A stretch of DNA of 64,000 nucleotides from positions 1-64,000 of the forward strand of contig JAFTGD010000026.1 of NCBI GenBank assembly GCA_017458065.1. Direction: 5' to 3'. The position numbers and the translations under genes are program-made. The number at the start of each line of letters is the position of its first letter. The first letter of the stretch is position 1. This stretch comes from Oscillospiraceae bacterium. GTDB lineage: Bacteria; Bacillota; Clostridia; Oscillospirales; Oscillospiraceae. The notes below the pieces were generated by a model, which was not told where the DNA came from, did not search any database, and was given only the letters and a program-made list of their open reading frames with translations. Below are positions 1 to 6,763 of the stretch, one piece after another.

Positions 1-57
1 TTTCACAGTGAACCGATCAATCGCTGAGAGCACGTGCTCTTTCATATACAGCTTCAT
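1..57 (-). CDS. Partial gene start, possibly a LURP-one/YxjI-like protein
   Basis: Only the first 19 codons are in the window. They read MKLYMKEHVLSAIDRFTVK, and the gene continues past the left edge. A purine-rich ribosome site (GAGGGGGAG) lies just upstream of the ATG at 57. The opening (MKLY, then FTV about 13 residues on) resembles the start of LURP-one/Tubby-C-like proteins of Firmicutes, but 19 residues cannot settle this. It lies on the same strand and just downstream of the small membrane protein, so the two may be co-transcribed as host genes flanking the prophage. Confidence 0.4.
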   Translation of the reverse strand, partial: MKLYMKEHVLSAIDRFTVK

Positions 58-99
58 TATTCTGCTCCCCCTCTCGTAATGTTGATCTGTTCCGATTCT

Positions 100-300
100 T
101 CAGGACATTGCCTGTTTCTTCGCTCTCCTTACATAACCGACATAGCTGCCAACGACCGTAGCAACGGACATTGTGATAGTGGACGGTGCGGCAAACGCCT
201 GCACAAAAGTCATGTCCTTCGTGAAGCTCAGCAGCAGTGCGAGCAGAATCCAGCCGACGATTCCCTGACCGAGTGATTTGACGAGAATGTTCTTATCCAT
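100..300 (-). CDS. Small membrane protein (66 aa), unknown function
   Basis: The ATG at 300 is preceded by an excellent ribosome site (AGGAGG, about 7 nt spacing), so I prefer it to a longer reading that starts upstream. The protein opens MDKNILVKSLGQG. It has one clear hydrophobic helix (residues about 10-27, VGWILLALLLS), a second, weaker small-residue helix (about 42-58) and a basic tail (RRAKK), which is the usual positive-inside arrangement. I recognise no family. It sits between the recombinase terminator and the partial gene at the left edge, so it is probably host DNA just outside the prophage, but it could be the last prophage gene. Confidence 0.7.
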   Translation of the reverse strand: MDKNILVKSLGQGIVGWILLALLLSFTKDMTFVQAFAAPSTITMSVATVVGSYVGYVRRAKKQAMS

Positions 301-344
301 GATGATTTCCTCCTGTGTTCGTGTTGTTTTTCTTTTATGGCCTG

Positions 345-353
345 AGTATAGCA
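345..353 (-). promoter_or_regulatory. Extended -10 promoter for the small membrane protein
   Basis: On the minus strand a TATACT box is preceded by TGC, an extended -10, about 45 nt upstream of the ATG at 300. No good -35 box is visible. It lies between the terminator of the recombinase operon and the small gene, which is where a new promoter is expected. Confidence 0.4.
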
Positions 354-379
354 CAGGTATCATCACAGAAATGGCACAC

Positions 380-411
380 AAAAAATCCGGGAGAGCACGA
401 AACTCCCCCGG
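380..411 (-). terminator. Rho-independent terminator after the recombinase cluster
   Basis: On the minus strand a stem CCGGGGGAG / CTCTCCCGG with a 7-nt loop is followed by ATTTTTTG. It lies 18 nt past the stop of the recombinase gene and ends the prophage's left-most operon. Confidence 0.8.
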
Positions 412-428
412 TCGCTTTCTTCCCTTAT

Positions 429-2093
429 TCACACTCTCACTGTAATCCCCGCCTTAAACCGGACCTCAAACCCCGCATTCAGCACCGTCACCTTGTCTAC
501 GTACCGGATAACCAGGTCGTTGTCAAACCGCGTGATCACATCCCCGTCCATCAGGCCATCAGGCAGCTGATGGGCAGTCCTTCGAAAGAAATCTTCATAC
601 CGTTTGCACTCCGGCGGCCACTCCCGTTCCTTCCGCTCTTTCCCGGCCATCTGATCCAGCAGCTCCAGCAGGAACCGGATCTGCAGCTCCTGTCCGGCGA
701 ATTCGGCCCGTTCCAGAACCAGCCCTTTTCTCTCATTCTGGCACCGTTCAATCTCGGCTTTCAGGAACTTGATCTCATCCTCATCTCCGTCCGCGTCGGC
801 CTGCACCTTCCGCTCTTCCAGCAGCGTCTCCATCTCCAGCGACTGCTCCATCAGCGCGTCAATGCGCTTCAGCTCTCCGGTCTTCATCTCAGCCTGCATG
901 CGGATCAGCTCTTCCCGGTACTCCGGCAGAAGGTTGAAGGCTTCAACGATGGCGTTCTGCGCTTCTTCCTCCGTGACGACCCGGCAGCCGCACCGGCTTC
1001 TTTGGCTTCCCCGTGTGGAGATCGCCTCACCGGTCTGGTACCGGCACCGCCATTCCACCAGTTCGCCGCGCTGGACGCGCTTAAGAGGACGGTGGCAATT
1101 CGGGCACATCAGCCGCCGATTCAGCGCCCTCGTCGAGCCGAAACGGATCTTGGTGGGATCGTTCTTCAGCGCCCCTCTTCTCATCAGCTCGCCCTGCGTC
1201 TGGAAGTACAGCTCCTTCGGCACGATGGGCGGATGATGGTCTTCCACGTAGTACTGCGGGAGTTCCCCTTTGTTCTTAACGGTCTTGTGAGTAATGAAAT
1301 CCGGCACGTAGTACTTCTGGAGCAGCATATCGCCGCAGTACTTCTCATTTTCCAAAATGCTGCTGATGCTTGAAGCGTAGTACTGGCCTTCGCCGCTGGG
1401 CGTTTTCACACCTTCATCGTTCAGGTGATTCGCGATCATGGCGGGGCTGTAGCCTTCCAGAAACTCCCTGTAGATTCGGCGCACCACCTCAGCCTGCTCC
1501 GGGTTTATGACGTACTCCCCGTGTTTTTCTCCAAGCTCAAGGCCTAAGAATTTGGAAGTGTTCAGGCGTCCGACGCCGTTCTGCATCTGGTACCAGATCC
1601 CCATGCGGGTGTTCTGGGAAATGGACTGGCTCTCCTGCTGCGCGAGGCTGGACATGATGGTCAGGAGAAGCTCGCCGGTTGTTTCCAGGGTGTTGATTTT
1701 CTCCTTCTCGAAAATCACGGGGATTTTGAGTTCCTTCAGCTTTCGGATGTACAGAAGGCTTTCGAGGGTGTTTCTGGCCCAGCGGCTGATCGATTTGACG
1801 ATGATCTGGTCGATGCGCCCTTTCTCGCAATCCTCGATCATCCGCTGGAATTCCGGTCTCTTCTTCGCCTGCGTCCCGCTGATTGCGTCGTCAGCGTACA
1901 TCCCAGCGAACTCCCATTCAGGATTGCCTTTGATGAACTTGGTGTAGTAATCGATCTGCGCCTCGTAGGAATCCTCCTGCGCCGGATCGTCTGTGCTTAC
2001 CCTTGCGTATGCCGCGACACGCAGTTTGTCACGCTGCTGCTGGGGCTCCGGATGGGATGTGGATCTTGTCGCTTTGATCACTTTTACCGCCAT
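429..2093 (-). CDS. Large serine recombinase (554 aa)
   Basis: This is a site-specific DNA recombinase of the large serine family, the type that integrates and excises phages and conjugative elements. The resolvase catalytic domain begins near residue 24 with YARVST, and the nucleophile is Ser33. Conserved active-site stretches follow (SISRWARNT, later SSLAQQESQSIS). The recombinase domain spans about 185-300, a zinc ribbon about 330-375 (CPNC, then a CGC cluster), and a charged coiled coil about 400-470. I chose the ATG at 2093 because AAGGAG lies 8 nt upstream. It is the last gene of a three-gene recombinase cluster with 2158-2559 and 2556-4172. Which of the two full-length enzymes integrates the prophage cannot be read from the sequence. 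Confidence 0.95.
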   Translation of the reverse strand: MAVKVIKATRSTSHPEPQQQRDKLRVAAYARVSTDDPAQEDSYEAQIDYYTKFIKGNPEWEFAGMYADDAISGTQAKKRPEFQRMIEDCEKGRIDQIIVKSISRWARNTLESLLYIRKLKELKIPVIFEKEKINTLETTGELLLTIMSSLAQQESQSISQNTRMGIWYQMQNGVGRLNTSKFLGLELGEKHGEYVINPEQAEVVRRIYREFLEGYSPAMIANHLNDEGVKTPSGEGQYYASSISSILENEKYCGDMLLQKYYVPDFITHKTVKNKGELPQYYVEDHHPPIVPKELYFQTQGELMRRGALKNDPTKIRFGSTRALNRRLMCPNCHRPLKRVQRGELVEWRCRYQTGEAISTRGSQRSRCGCRVVTEEEAQNAIVEAFNLLPEYREELIRMQAEMKTGELKRIDALMEQSLEMETLLEERKVQADADGDEDEIKFLKAEIERCQNERKGLVLERAEFAGQELQIRFLLELLDQMAGKERKEREWPPECKRYEDFFRRTAHQLPDGLMDGDVITRFDNDLVIRYVDKVTVLNAGFEVRFKAGITVRV

Positions 2094-2157
2094 GATCGTT
2101 TCTCCTTTTCTACCCGTCATGCGGGTGTGGTTTTCTACCCACGTTTCTGTGGGTGTT

Positions 2158-2559
2158 TTATTTTTTCGGCTGTATGCATTCGTACAGCCGGGATGCGCTT
2201 AAGTCCGGCGTTGCACCGGCGAAGGTGAAAGCGGTTCGTACCGGAACGACCCGGTACCTTGCCTCTCTCTCTCTGCTGTAGTTCTGGCCCCGTACTTCCG
2301 CTCTGGCCTTGGCCTTTTTCATCACATCGGGCTGGATGAGGCGCGGGTAAAAGTCTGTGCCGAGGTAGGTTTCGTTTGTGAGCATGTTCCGGCAGGTGGT
2401 CGGTGAGTGGTCGATTCCCGCAGCCTTTGCCGCCGCCCGGATGGAACAGCCGTCAAGGTAAAATGCGAAGAACCGCCGGAGCTTTTCGCTCTCCTCCGGA
2501 TGCGGGATCGCCGCGCCGTTTTCGATTTTGTACCCGTAGGGGATCATCGGTCTCTTCAT
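2158..2559 (-). CDS. Short recombinase-domain protein without catalytic domain (133 aa)
   Basis: The protein starts MKRPMIPYGYKIENG and runs into a region typical of the central 'recombinase' DNA-binding domain of large serine recombinases: PYGY, then a stretch on branching and accumulated residues, then NMLTNETYLGTDFYP. It has no N-terminal resolvase domain, no catalytic serine and no zinc ribbon. The ATG at 2559 overlaps the stop of the upstream recombinase as ATGA and has GGAGGAG upstream, so translation is coupled and the gene looks intact. It may be an accessory DNA-binding partner or directionality factor for the flanking recombinases. That role is inference. Confidence 0.75.
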   Translation of the reverse strand: MKRPMIPYGYKIENGAAIPHPEESEKLRRFFAFYLDGCSIRAAAKAAGIDHSPTTCRNMLTNETYLGTDFYPRLIQPDVMKKAKARAEVRGQNYSREREARYRVVPVRTAFTFAGATPDLSASRLYECIQPKK

Positions 2560-4172
2560 GCAGCGATCTCCTCCATGCTCTCCTTCAGCTCTAATCCGCA
2601 CGTAAAACGGAAGACCACACTCTCTCCCGGCGTGACCGCCACACTTTCCACCAGTTCCGCAAACGCGTCTTCCGGGAAAGCCCCGCCCTTCCAATGCGTC
2701 ACAAATTCCTTCAGCCGCTCGGCCTTGACCGTCCCGGTCGCGCAGGTGGCGAGCATCACTTTTTCCCGTCTCAGCGCGTCATTCTGCTTCAGGAGCTCCA
2801 TCTTCCTGGCATGCTCCTCCGGCGTGAAGTGGTTCACCAAAGCAATGGCTGTAAGCACGTCTGCCTGCAGCTGGTTATTTTCCAGTTCTTCATCAATCTC
2901 CCTCAGCCGTTCCACCGTCCGCGTTTCCTCGTCCAGGCTGTCGATGAACACATCCAGAACCCTTCTCTTCGGGCTCAGCGTCTGGCTGTAGGCCAGCTTG
3001 TTCAGGCAGGTGATGAAGGCGTTCTTCACATTCTCTTCAGGCTCAGCGCCGCAGCCGGAACACTCGTAAACGTGGTAACCCTTCCGGCTGGCCCGCTTCA
3101 TGGTGCGTCCGCAGTGTCCACAGATCAGCTTCCCGGACAGGGCGTGCTGTTTTCTGGGTTTCCCCGTCCGTTCTCTCTGCTTCACATTCCGTTCCGCCAG
3201 CTCGAAGGTCTCCCGGCTGATGATCGCCTCGTGATGGTTTTCATGGTAGAACTGATCCAGTTCACCCTTGTTGCGCTGGAACTTGAAGTTGTCATCCACG
3301 TAGTGTTTCTGGTACAGGACGTCACCCATGTACGCGGGGTTTTTGCAGATGTCTGAAACTGTGGAGAGCAGCCAGGGCGTGCCCCTCGGGCCGGGAATGC
3401 TCCGGGCGTTAAGCTCATCAGCGATGGCGGCAAAGCCGTAGCCGGACAGGACCATGCTGAAGATGTCCCTCACCACAGCCGCCTGCTCTTCATCAATGAC
3501 CAGGCTTCCGTTTTCTTTACGATACCCATAAGGCGCGATGGAATGTTTGAAGGTTCCGGTTTCAAACCGTTTCCGAATCGCCCACTTCCCGTTGGCGGAT
3601 ATAGAATGGCTCTCACTCTCGGCCATGCAGCTGAGAAGTGAGAGCATGAATTCGGACTCCATCGTCCCCGTGTCAATGTTTTCTTTTTCAAACCGGATGG
3701 TCACACCCAGAGCCGTCAGTCCCCGGACCATCGCGATGCAGTCTGAAGTGTTCCGGGAGAACCGGGAGATTGACTTCGTCAGGATCAGGTTGATCTTCCC
3801 GGCCCGGCAGTCCGCCAGCATCCGTTGCAGCTCAGGACGGCTTTCCGTCTTTGTGGCGCTCAGGCCTTGCTCGAAGTAGATGCCAGCGAGAATCCAATCC
3901 GGGTTTTCTCTGATGCAGCGTTCGTAGTGCCTGCGCTGCGCGTAGATGGAACCTTCCTGCGCCTCGTCCATTGTGGACACCCGGCAGTACGCCGCGACCT
4001 TCAGTTTCTCCTTGGTTTGCGTTTTCGTCGCAGCGATTTTCCGGATCTTCGGAGGCGCGGGCTTCTCAACCGCACGAGGGGTTGACGGAGGCTTGACGGG
4101 CTGCACGGTCATCCCGCGCACGAAGCCGAGATCAAGCCGGTTTTTAGCGTTAACCTGGGTAACTGTAGGCAT
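2556..4172 (-). CDS. Large serine recombinase (538 aa)
   Basis: A second full-length large serine recombinase. After a basic N-terminal extension of about 50 residues comes the resolvase domain, with nucleophile Ser66 in AYCRVST and the SISRFSRNTSD and MAESESHSIS stretches. A recombinase domain with PYGYRKENG follows near residue 210. The zinc ribbon is CGHCGRTMKR ... YECSGCG, then a long helical coiled coil. I start at the ATG at 4172 because AAGGAGG lies about 9 nt upstream. It is the first gene of the recombinase operon, and its stop overlaps the start of the short recombinase-domain protein. It is clearly divergent from the recombinase at 429-2093, so this is not a recent duplication. Confidence 0.95.
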   Translation of the reverse strand: MPTVTQVNAKNRLDLGFVRGMTVQPVKPPSTPRAVEKPAPPKIRKIAATKTQTKEKLKVAAYCRVSTMDEAQEGSIYAQRRHYERCIRENPDWILAGIYFEQGLSATKTESRPELQRMLADCRAGKINLILTKSISRFSRNTSDCIAMVRGLTALGVTIRFEKENIDTGTMESEFMLSLLSCMAESESHSISANGKWAIRKRFETGTFKHSIAPYGYRKENGSLVIDEEQAAVVRDIFSMVLSGYGFAAIADELNARSIPGPRGTPWLLSTVSDICKNPAYMGDVLYQKHYVDDNFKFQRNKGELDQFYHENHHEAIISRETFELAERNVKQRERTGKPRKQHALSGKLICGHCGRTMKRASRKGYHVYECSGCGAEPEENVKNAFITCLNKLAYSQTLSPKRRVLDVFIDSLDEETRTVERLREIDEELENNQLQADVLTAIALVNHFTPEEHARKMELLKQNDALRREKVMLATCATGTVKAERLKEFVTHWKGGAFPEDAFAELVESVAVTPGESVVFRFTCGLELKESMEEIAA

Positions 4173-4249
4173 TCGCAGCCCCTCCTTTCTGTCCCATGTT
4201 CGCTCTTTCACCTAAACTAATCAAGTTAATTCGACGCCGTGGAAGGTAG

Positions 4250-4316
4250 AAAAAGCGCCTTATTTCGGCGCGAATTCAGGTGGATAAGCACAAAAAAAAG
4301 CAGCCTCGTCAGGCTG
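4250..4316 (-). terminator. Two tandem terminators after the sigma-like gene
   Basis: On the minus strand the first hairpin, CAGCCT / AGGCTG (4301-4316), is followed by CTTTTTTTTG. The second, GCGCC / GGCGC (4255-4271), is followed by TTTTTC. A weaker GC stem (4334-4348) also lies just before them. They separate the sigma-like gene from the recombinase operon. Confidence 0.75.
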
Positions 4317-4355
4317 TCCCATATACGAGGAAAAGCCCCGTCCGGGCTGATCCTC

Positions 4356-4964
4356 TTACGCTGTGGCAGCCATCCGGGCCGCCTTCTGCGCATCGTATTT
4401 TGCCTTCTGGTAGGCTCTGGCCTTGGCCCTGCGCTCCTCAAGCTTCTCCGGATGCGCCGCGTAGTATTCTTTCTGATAGGCCTTCATCTTCGTAGCCTTA
4501 TCCTCTTTGGTCTGCTTGGGTTTCGGCTCTTTCGGAGGCTGGCTGGCCTTCTTCTTTTCGTACCAGGCTTTGCACTGGGCGCGGTGCTTTTCGCGGTAGT
4601 TCTTCGCATAGTCGCTTTCGACCAGAATGCTGGTGACGTTTCCCCGGCAATCCTCATGCTCGCCGATGCAGACCAGATTCTTCAGGGTGTAATCCCGGTA
4701 GATGTTCGCCAGTCGGTTTTTGATCGCGCTGGTGTAGTAGGTGCTGAACTTTCCGGTCTTGAAGGTCCCTTTGACGATGATCTCCCATGCGAGGATGTTG
4801 CCTTCCTGCACCAGGTCGTCCATGTCGTAGGTGCTCATCTTGTCCCGGTACATCTCCGCCTCATGCAGGATGATCGGGCGCAGGTTGCGGAAAAGCTGCT
4901 CCAGCGCGTCTTCGCTGCCGTCTTCGATGCGGGTGATCAGTTCCTCGTTCGTGTACTTTTTCAT
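4356..4964 (-). CDS. Sigma-70 region 2-like protein with basic tail (202 aa)
   Basis: Residues about 5-95 resemble sigma-70 region 2: an N-terminal EELITRIEDGSEDALEQLF helix, then DMDDLVQEGNILAWE and FSTYYTSAIKNRLANIYRD, the core-binding and -10 recognition surface. There is no region 4. The last 90 residues are a Lys/Ala/Arg-rich helix with repeated AYQK-type units, which probably bind nucleic acid non-specifically. The ATG at 4964 has AGGAGG 8 nt upstream. The gene stands alone between terminators, next to the lysis genes, and is preceded by a leader element found twice more in the prophage. It could direct phage or recombinase transcription, but this is inferred from the domain only. Confidence 0.75.
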   Translation of the reverse strand: MKKYTNEELITRIEDGSEDALEQLFRNLRPIILHEAEMYRDKMSTYDMDDLVQEGNILAWEIIVKGTFKTGKFSTYYTSAIKNRLANIYRDYTLKNLVCIGEHEDCRGNVTSILVESDYAKNYREKHRAQCKAWYEKKKASQPPKEPKPKQTKEDKATKMKAYQKEYYAAHPEKLEERRAKARAYQKAKYDAQKAARMAATA

Positions 4965-5000
4965 GTTGAAAACCTCCTGTTTCGGCTCGGTTGGCCTTTT

Positions 5001-5068
5001 CTTGTGTACATATATGCCTCTGAAAGCAGGAATTATCAACATAATTCTGAGGCATAAACTGCACAAAG
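5001..5068 (-). promoter_or_regulatory. Repeated leader element, copy A
   Basis: On the minus strand the element starts CTTTGTG, continues TTTATG-CCT, forms a hairpin (GAATTAT / ATAATTC inside GCCTC / GAGGC) and ends near AGAGGCATATATGTACAC, 37 nt before the sigma-like gene. Copies with the same order of parts precede the genes at 29812 and 31165. It may be a promoter, an operator or an RNA control element. Confidence 0.55.
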
Positions 5069-5098
5069 ATTTGAGGAAGAAACAGGTGGAAATAGACA

Positions 5099-5121
5099 AC
5101 AAAAAAGCCCCTGATGGGGCT
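5099..5121 (-). terminator. Terminator of the toxin-like transcript
   Basis: On the minus strand AGCCCC / GGGGCT with a 4-nt loop is followed by TTTTTTG. It would end the transcript that starts near 5419. Confidence 0.8.
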
Positions 5122-5130
5122 CACAGTATC

Positions 5131-5158
5131 TTGACAAAAAGTCAAAAATCCGTATAAT
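5131..5158 (+). promoter_or_regulatory. Consensus promoter for an antisense RNA
   Basis: TTGACA (5131-5136) and TATAAT (5153-5158) are both exact consensus boxes with 16-nt spacing. It points right, against the surrounding operons, into a 100-nt stretch that ends in a terminator. Confidence 0.8.
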
Positions 5159-5164
5159 GGGAAA

Positions 5165-5268
5165 TGAAGAGCAAGACTTTACGGCTGCTCCTCAGGTTTC
5201 GATTAGTCCATTAAGCGATTGAAAGATCGCAAAACTTCCGTCACTTGCCAGAGTGGCGGTTGTTTTTT
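5165..5268 (+). ncRNA. Candidate antisense RNA (about 100 nt)
   Basis: The start is inferred from the consensus promoter at 5131-5158. The end is a hairpin CCGTCAC / GTGGCGG (5238-5259) followed by TTGTTTTTT. No ORF with a ribosome site lies in it. Its 3' 28 nt overlap the end of the 36-codon minus-strand ORF at 5241-5351, and its full length is complementary to that gene's 3' untranslated region. This is the layout of type I antitoxin RNAs such as those of BsrG/SR4 or TxpA/RatA. Confidence 0.6.
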
Positions 5269-5351
5269 GCGCTGCGATCCTTCTTGTGGGTTTCCGCGAT
5301 GATGATAGTCACCGTAAACTTCCTCACGTGAAAGGTAATTCGCACGTCCAT
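5241..5351 (-). CDS. Tiny peptide (36 aa), candidate type I toxin
   Basis: The peptide opens MDVRITFHVRKFTVTIII, a short beta-rich hydrophobic stretch, and ends in a very basic tail (KKDRSAKNNRHSGK). A strong ribosome site (GAAAGGAGGG) directly precedes the ATG at 5351. The gene has its own near-consensus promoter (5426-5454), its own terminator (5099-5121) and an antisense RNA converging on its 3' end. This combination suggests a type I toxin. Against this, the peptide is less clearly a single transmembrane helix than known Firmicutes type I toxins, so toxicity is inference. It lies directly downstream of the endolysin. Confidence 0.6.
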   Translation of the reverse strand: MDVRITFHVRKFTVTIIIAETHKKDRSAKNNRHSGK

Positions 5352-5425
5352 CCCTCCTTTCGGAGAGTAGGAACAGCCGCCAAGCCTGTAATTGCTCTTC
5401 ATTCCGGCCCTTTCGGGTTGGCGCT

Positions 5426-5454
5426 ATTCTACATGATCAAACGGGTTCTGTCAA
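5426..5454 (-). promoter_or_regulatory. Near-consensus promoter of the 36-aa peptide gene
   Basis: On the minus strand TTGACA (5449-5454) and TAGAAT (5426-5431) are 17 nt apart. The -35 box overlaps the stop codon of the endolysin gene. Transcription would start near 5419, giving a leader of about 68 nt before the peptide ATG. Confidence 0.75.
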
Positions 5455-6266
5455 GTTGTCAGAAGCGCCGTCCAGGTGTCCGCGCCGATCTCGCCGTCGG
5501 CCTTCAGTTTCTTCAGACTCTGAAACGCTTTTACAGCCTTCTCGGTCGTCGGGCCGAACTCGCCATCGGGGTTTTCCCGGCCAGCAATGACGCGCCCGCC
5601 GCATGCGTACCCGTGACGGATCAGCAATGCCTGCGCGTTCTTCACCGTATTGCTGACAGCACCGTTCTTCAGAACCGGCAGCTTGACGACTGCGGTCTGC
5701 GATGCCGGTGCTGTCGGCGTAAGAGGAGGTTCCTCCGCGACAGTCGCGGTGTCCACCTCGCCGTACAGCGGATGGCCATATCCGGCGATCCGGGAACTGC
5801 CCTTGTCATAGGTAAGCTTCTGCACCCGGTCAGAGCTGTTGCCCTCGACCACTTCGATGCTGTTTCCCGTCACAGCCACAACGATTCCCGTGTGTCCGAT
5901 CTGGCCGTTGACGTTGAAGAACACCTGATCGCCGGGCTGTGGATTGTGGTCATAGCGTCCCTGCATCATATAGTACTGCGCGGAATAGATGCAGGCCGCG
6001 CCGAGGTCGCCGGTCTGACACTGGATGCGCTGGCCTTCCTGTGCGCCGTATGCTTTGAAGAAGCACCAGTCCACAAAGACGTCGCACCAGGCATATCCGT
6101 TCTTATTGCCGTTATAGTATCCGGCGGCGGCAAGGTCTCTGGCATACTTCGTCCAGTTCCCTCCGCCCGCGTTGGCCTGAGGATCATCGAGAGAGGCGTT
6201 GGACGCCTTCTCCCGATAACCCACCTCTGCCAGCGCGATCTTTACAATATCACTCGCTCTGCTCAT
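5451..6266 (-). CDS. Endolysin: CHAP amidase/peptidase plus peptidoglycan-binding domain (271 aa)
   Basis: This is the phage lysis enzyme that cuts host peptidoglycan. Residues about 5-165 form a CHAP (NlpC/P60-like) domain: the catalytic Cys is in YAWCDVFVDWC and the catalytic His in GQIGHTGIVV. A Thr/Pro/Ala linker (about 170-190) leads to a peptidoglycan_binding_1 domain (about 195-270) with NAQALLIRHGY and DGEFGPTTEKAVKAFQ. There is no signal peptide, as expected when a holin releases it. The ATG at 6266 has GAGGAGG upstream and overlaps the end of the holin gene by 17 nt. Confidence 0.93.
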   Translation of the reverse strand: MSRASDIVKIALAEVGYREKASNASLDDPQANAGGGNWTKYARDLAAAGYYNGNKNGYAWCDVFVDWCFFKAYGAQEGQRIQCQTGDLGAACIYSAQYYMMQGRYDHNPQPGDQVFFNVNGQIGHTGIVVAVTGNSIEVVEGNSSDRVQKLTYDKGSSRIAGYGHPLYGEVDTATVAEEPPLTPTAPASQTAVVKLPVLKNGAVSNTVKNAQALLIRHGYACGGRVIAGRENPDGEFGPTTEKAVKAFQSLKKLKADGEIGADTWTALLTT

Positions 6267-6696
6267 CGTTGTATTCCTCCTCAGTGTGTCCGCTTTTCCC
6301 CGCCCGGTTGTGGAGATTCTGAAGCACTTCATTCAGCGCGTCAGGGATCGGCAGGCCAAGATGTGCCGCGTTCTCCGTGATGGACAGTCCCTCATTCGCG
6401 AGGAAGAAGAAAATGACGGCGGACCGGAGCACCGCCGCCTCGCCGAGGATGAACGTGTCGAGCACATGCCCGACGCCGACCAGCAGGAAGATCAGGACCT
6501 TCTTGCAGATGCCCCGGAAGCCGACGGCGGAGCTGAGCGTCTTGTCATTGAACGCGCACATCACGCCGGTGATGTAGTCGATGACCACAAAGACGATCAG
6601 CGCGTAGATCAGGCCGTCCCAGCCGCCGAGGAAGTATCCGAGCCATCCACCGACCGCCGCAAACGCAGCCTGTACCACATTCCAGAATTCTTTCAT
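6250..6696 (-). CDS. Phage holin, toxin-secretion/lysis type (148 aa)
   Basis: This small membrane protein opens pores in the membrane so that the endolysin reaches the wall. It has about three hydrophobic helices (residues 12-25, 29-48 including IYALIVFVVIDYITG, and 65-102) and a charged C-terminus. The pattern VIDYITGVMCAF ... SAVGFRGICKKV is typical of the phage_holin_4 family. It overlaps the endolysin start, forming the usual holin-lysin pair downstream of the tail genes. Confidence 0.9.
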   Translation of the reverse strand: MKEFWNVVQAAFAAVGGWLGYFLGGWDGLIYALIVFVVIDYITGVMCAFNDKTLSSAVGFRGICKKVLIFLLVGVGHVLDTFILGEAAVLRSAVIFFFLANEGLSITENAAHLGLPIPDALNEVLQNLHNRAGKSGHTEEEYNDEQSE

Positions 6697-6763
6697 AATG
6701 ATTTACCTCCATGTTCATAAGATTCGGGAGCCGGTGTTTTGCCGACTCCCGTTGTGTAAGATA

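Noticed and set aside
300-430. attL/attR direct repeats bounding the prophage
   Set aside because: I compared the left end with 47.0-50.1 kb and found no convincing shared core. Serine integrase sites can have only a 2-bp core, so the exact prophage ends stay open.
315-1373. 352-codon plus-strand ORF over the recombinase
   Set aside because: Antisense to a well-supported serine recombinase, with no ribosome site and no recognisable domain.
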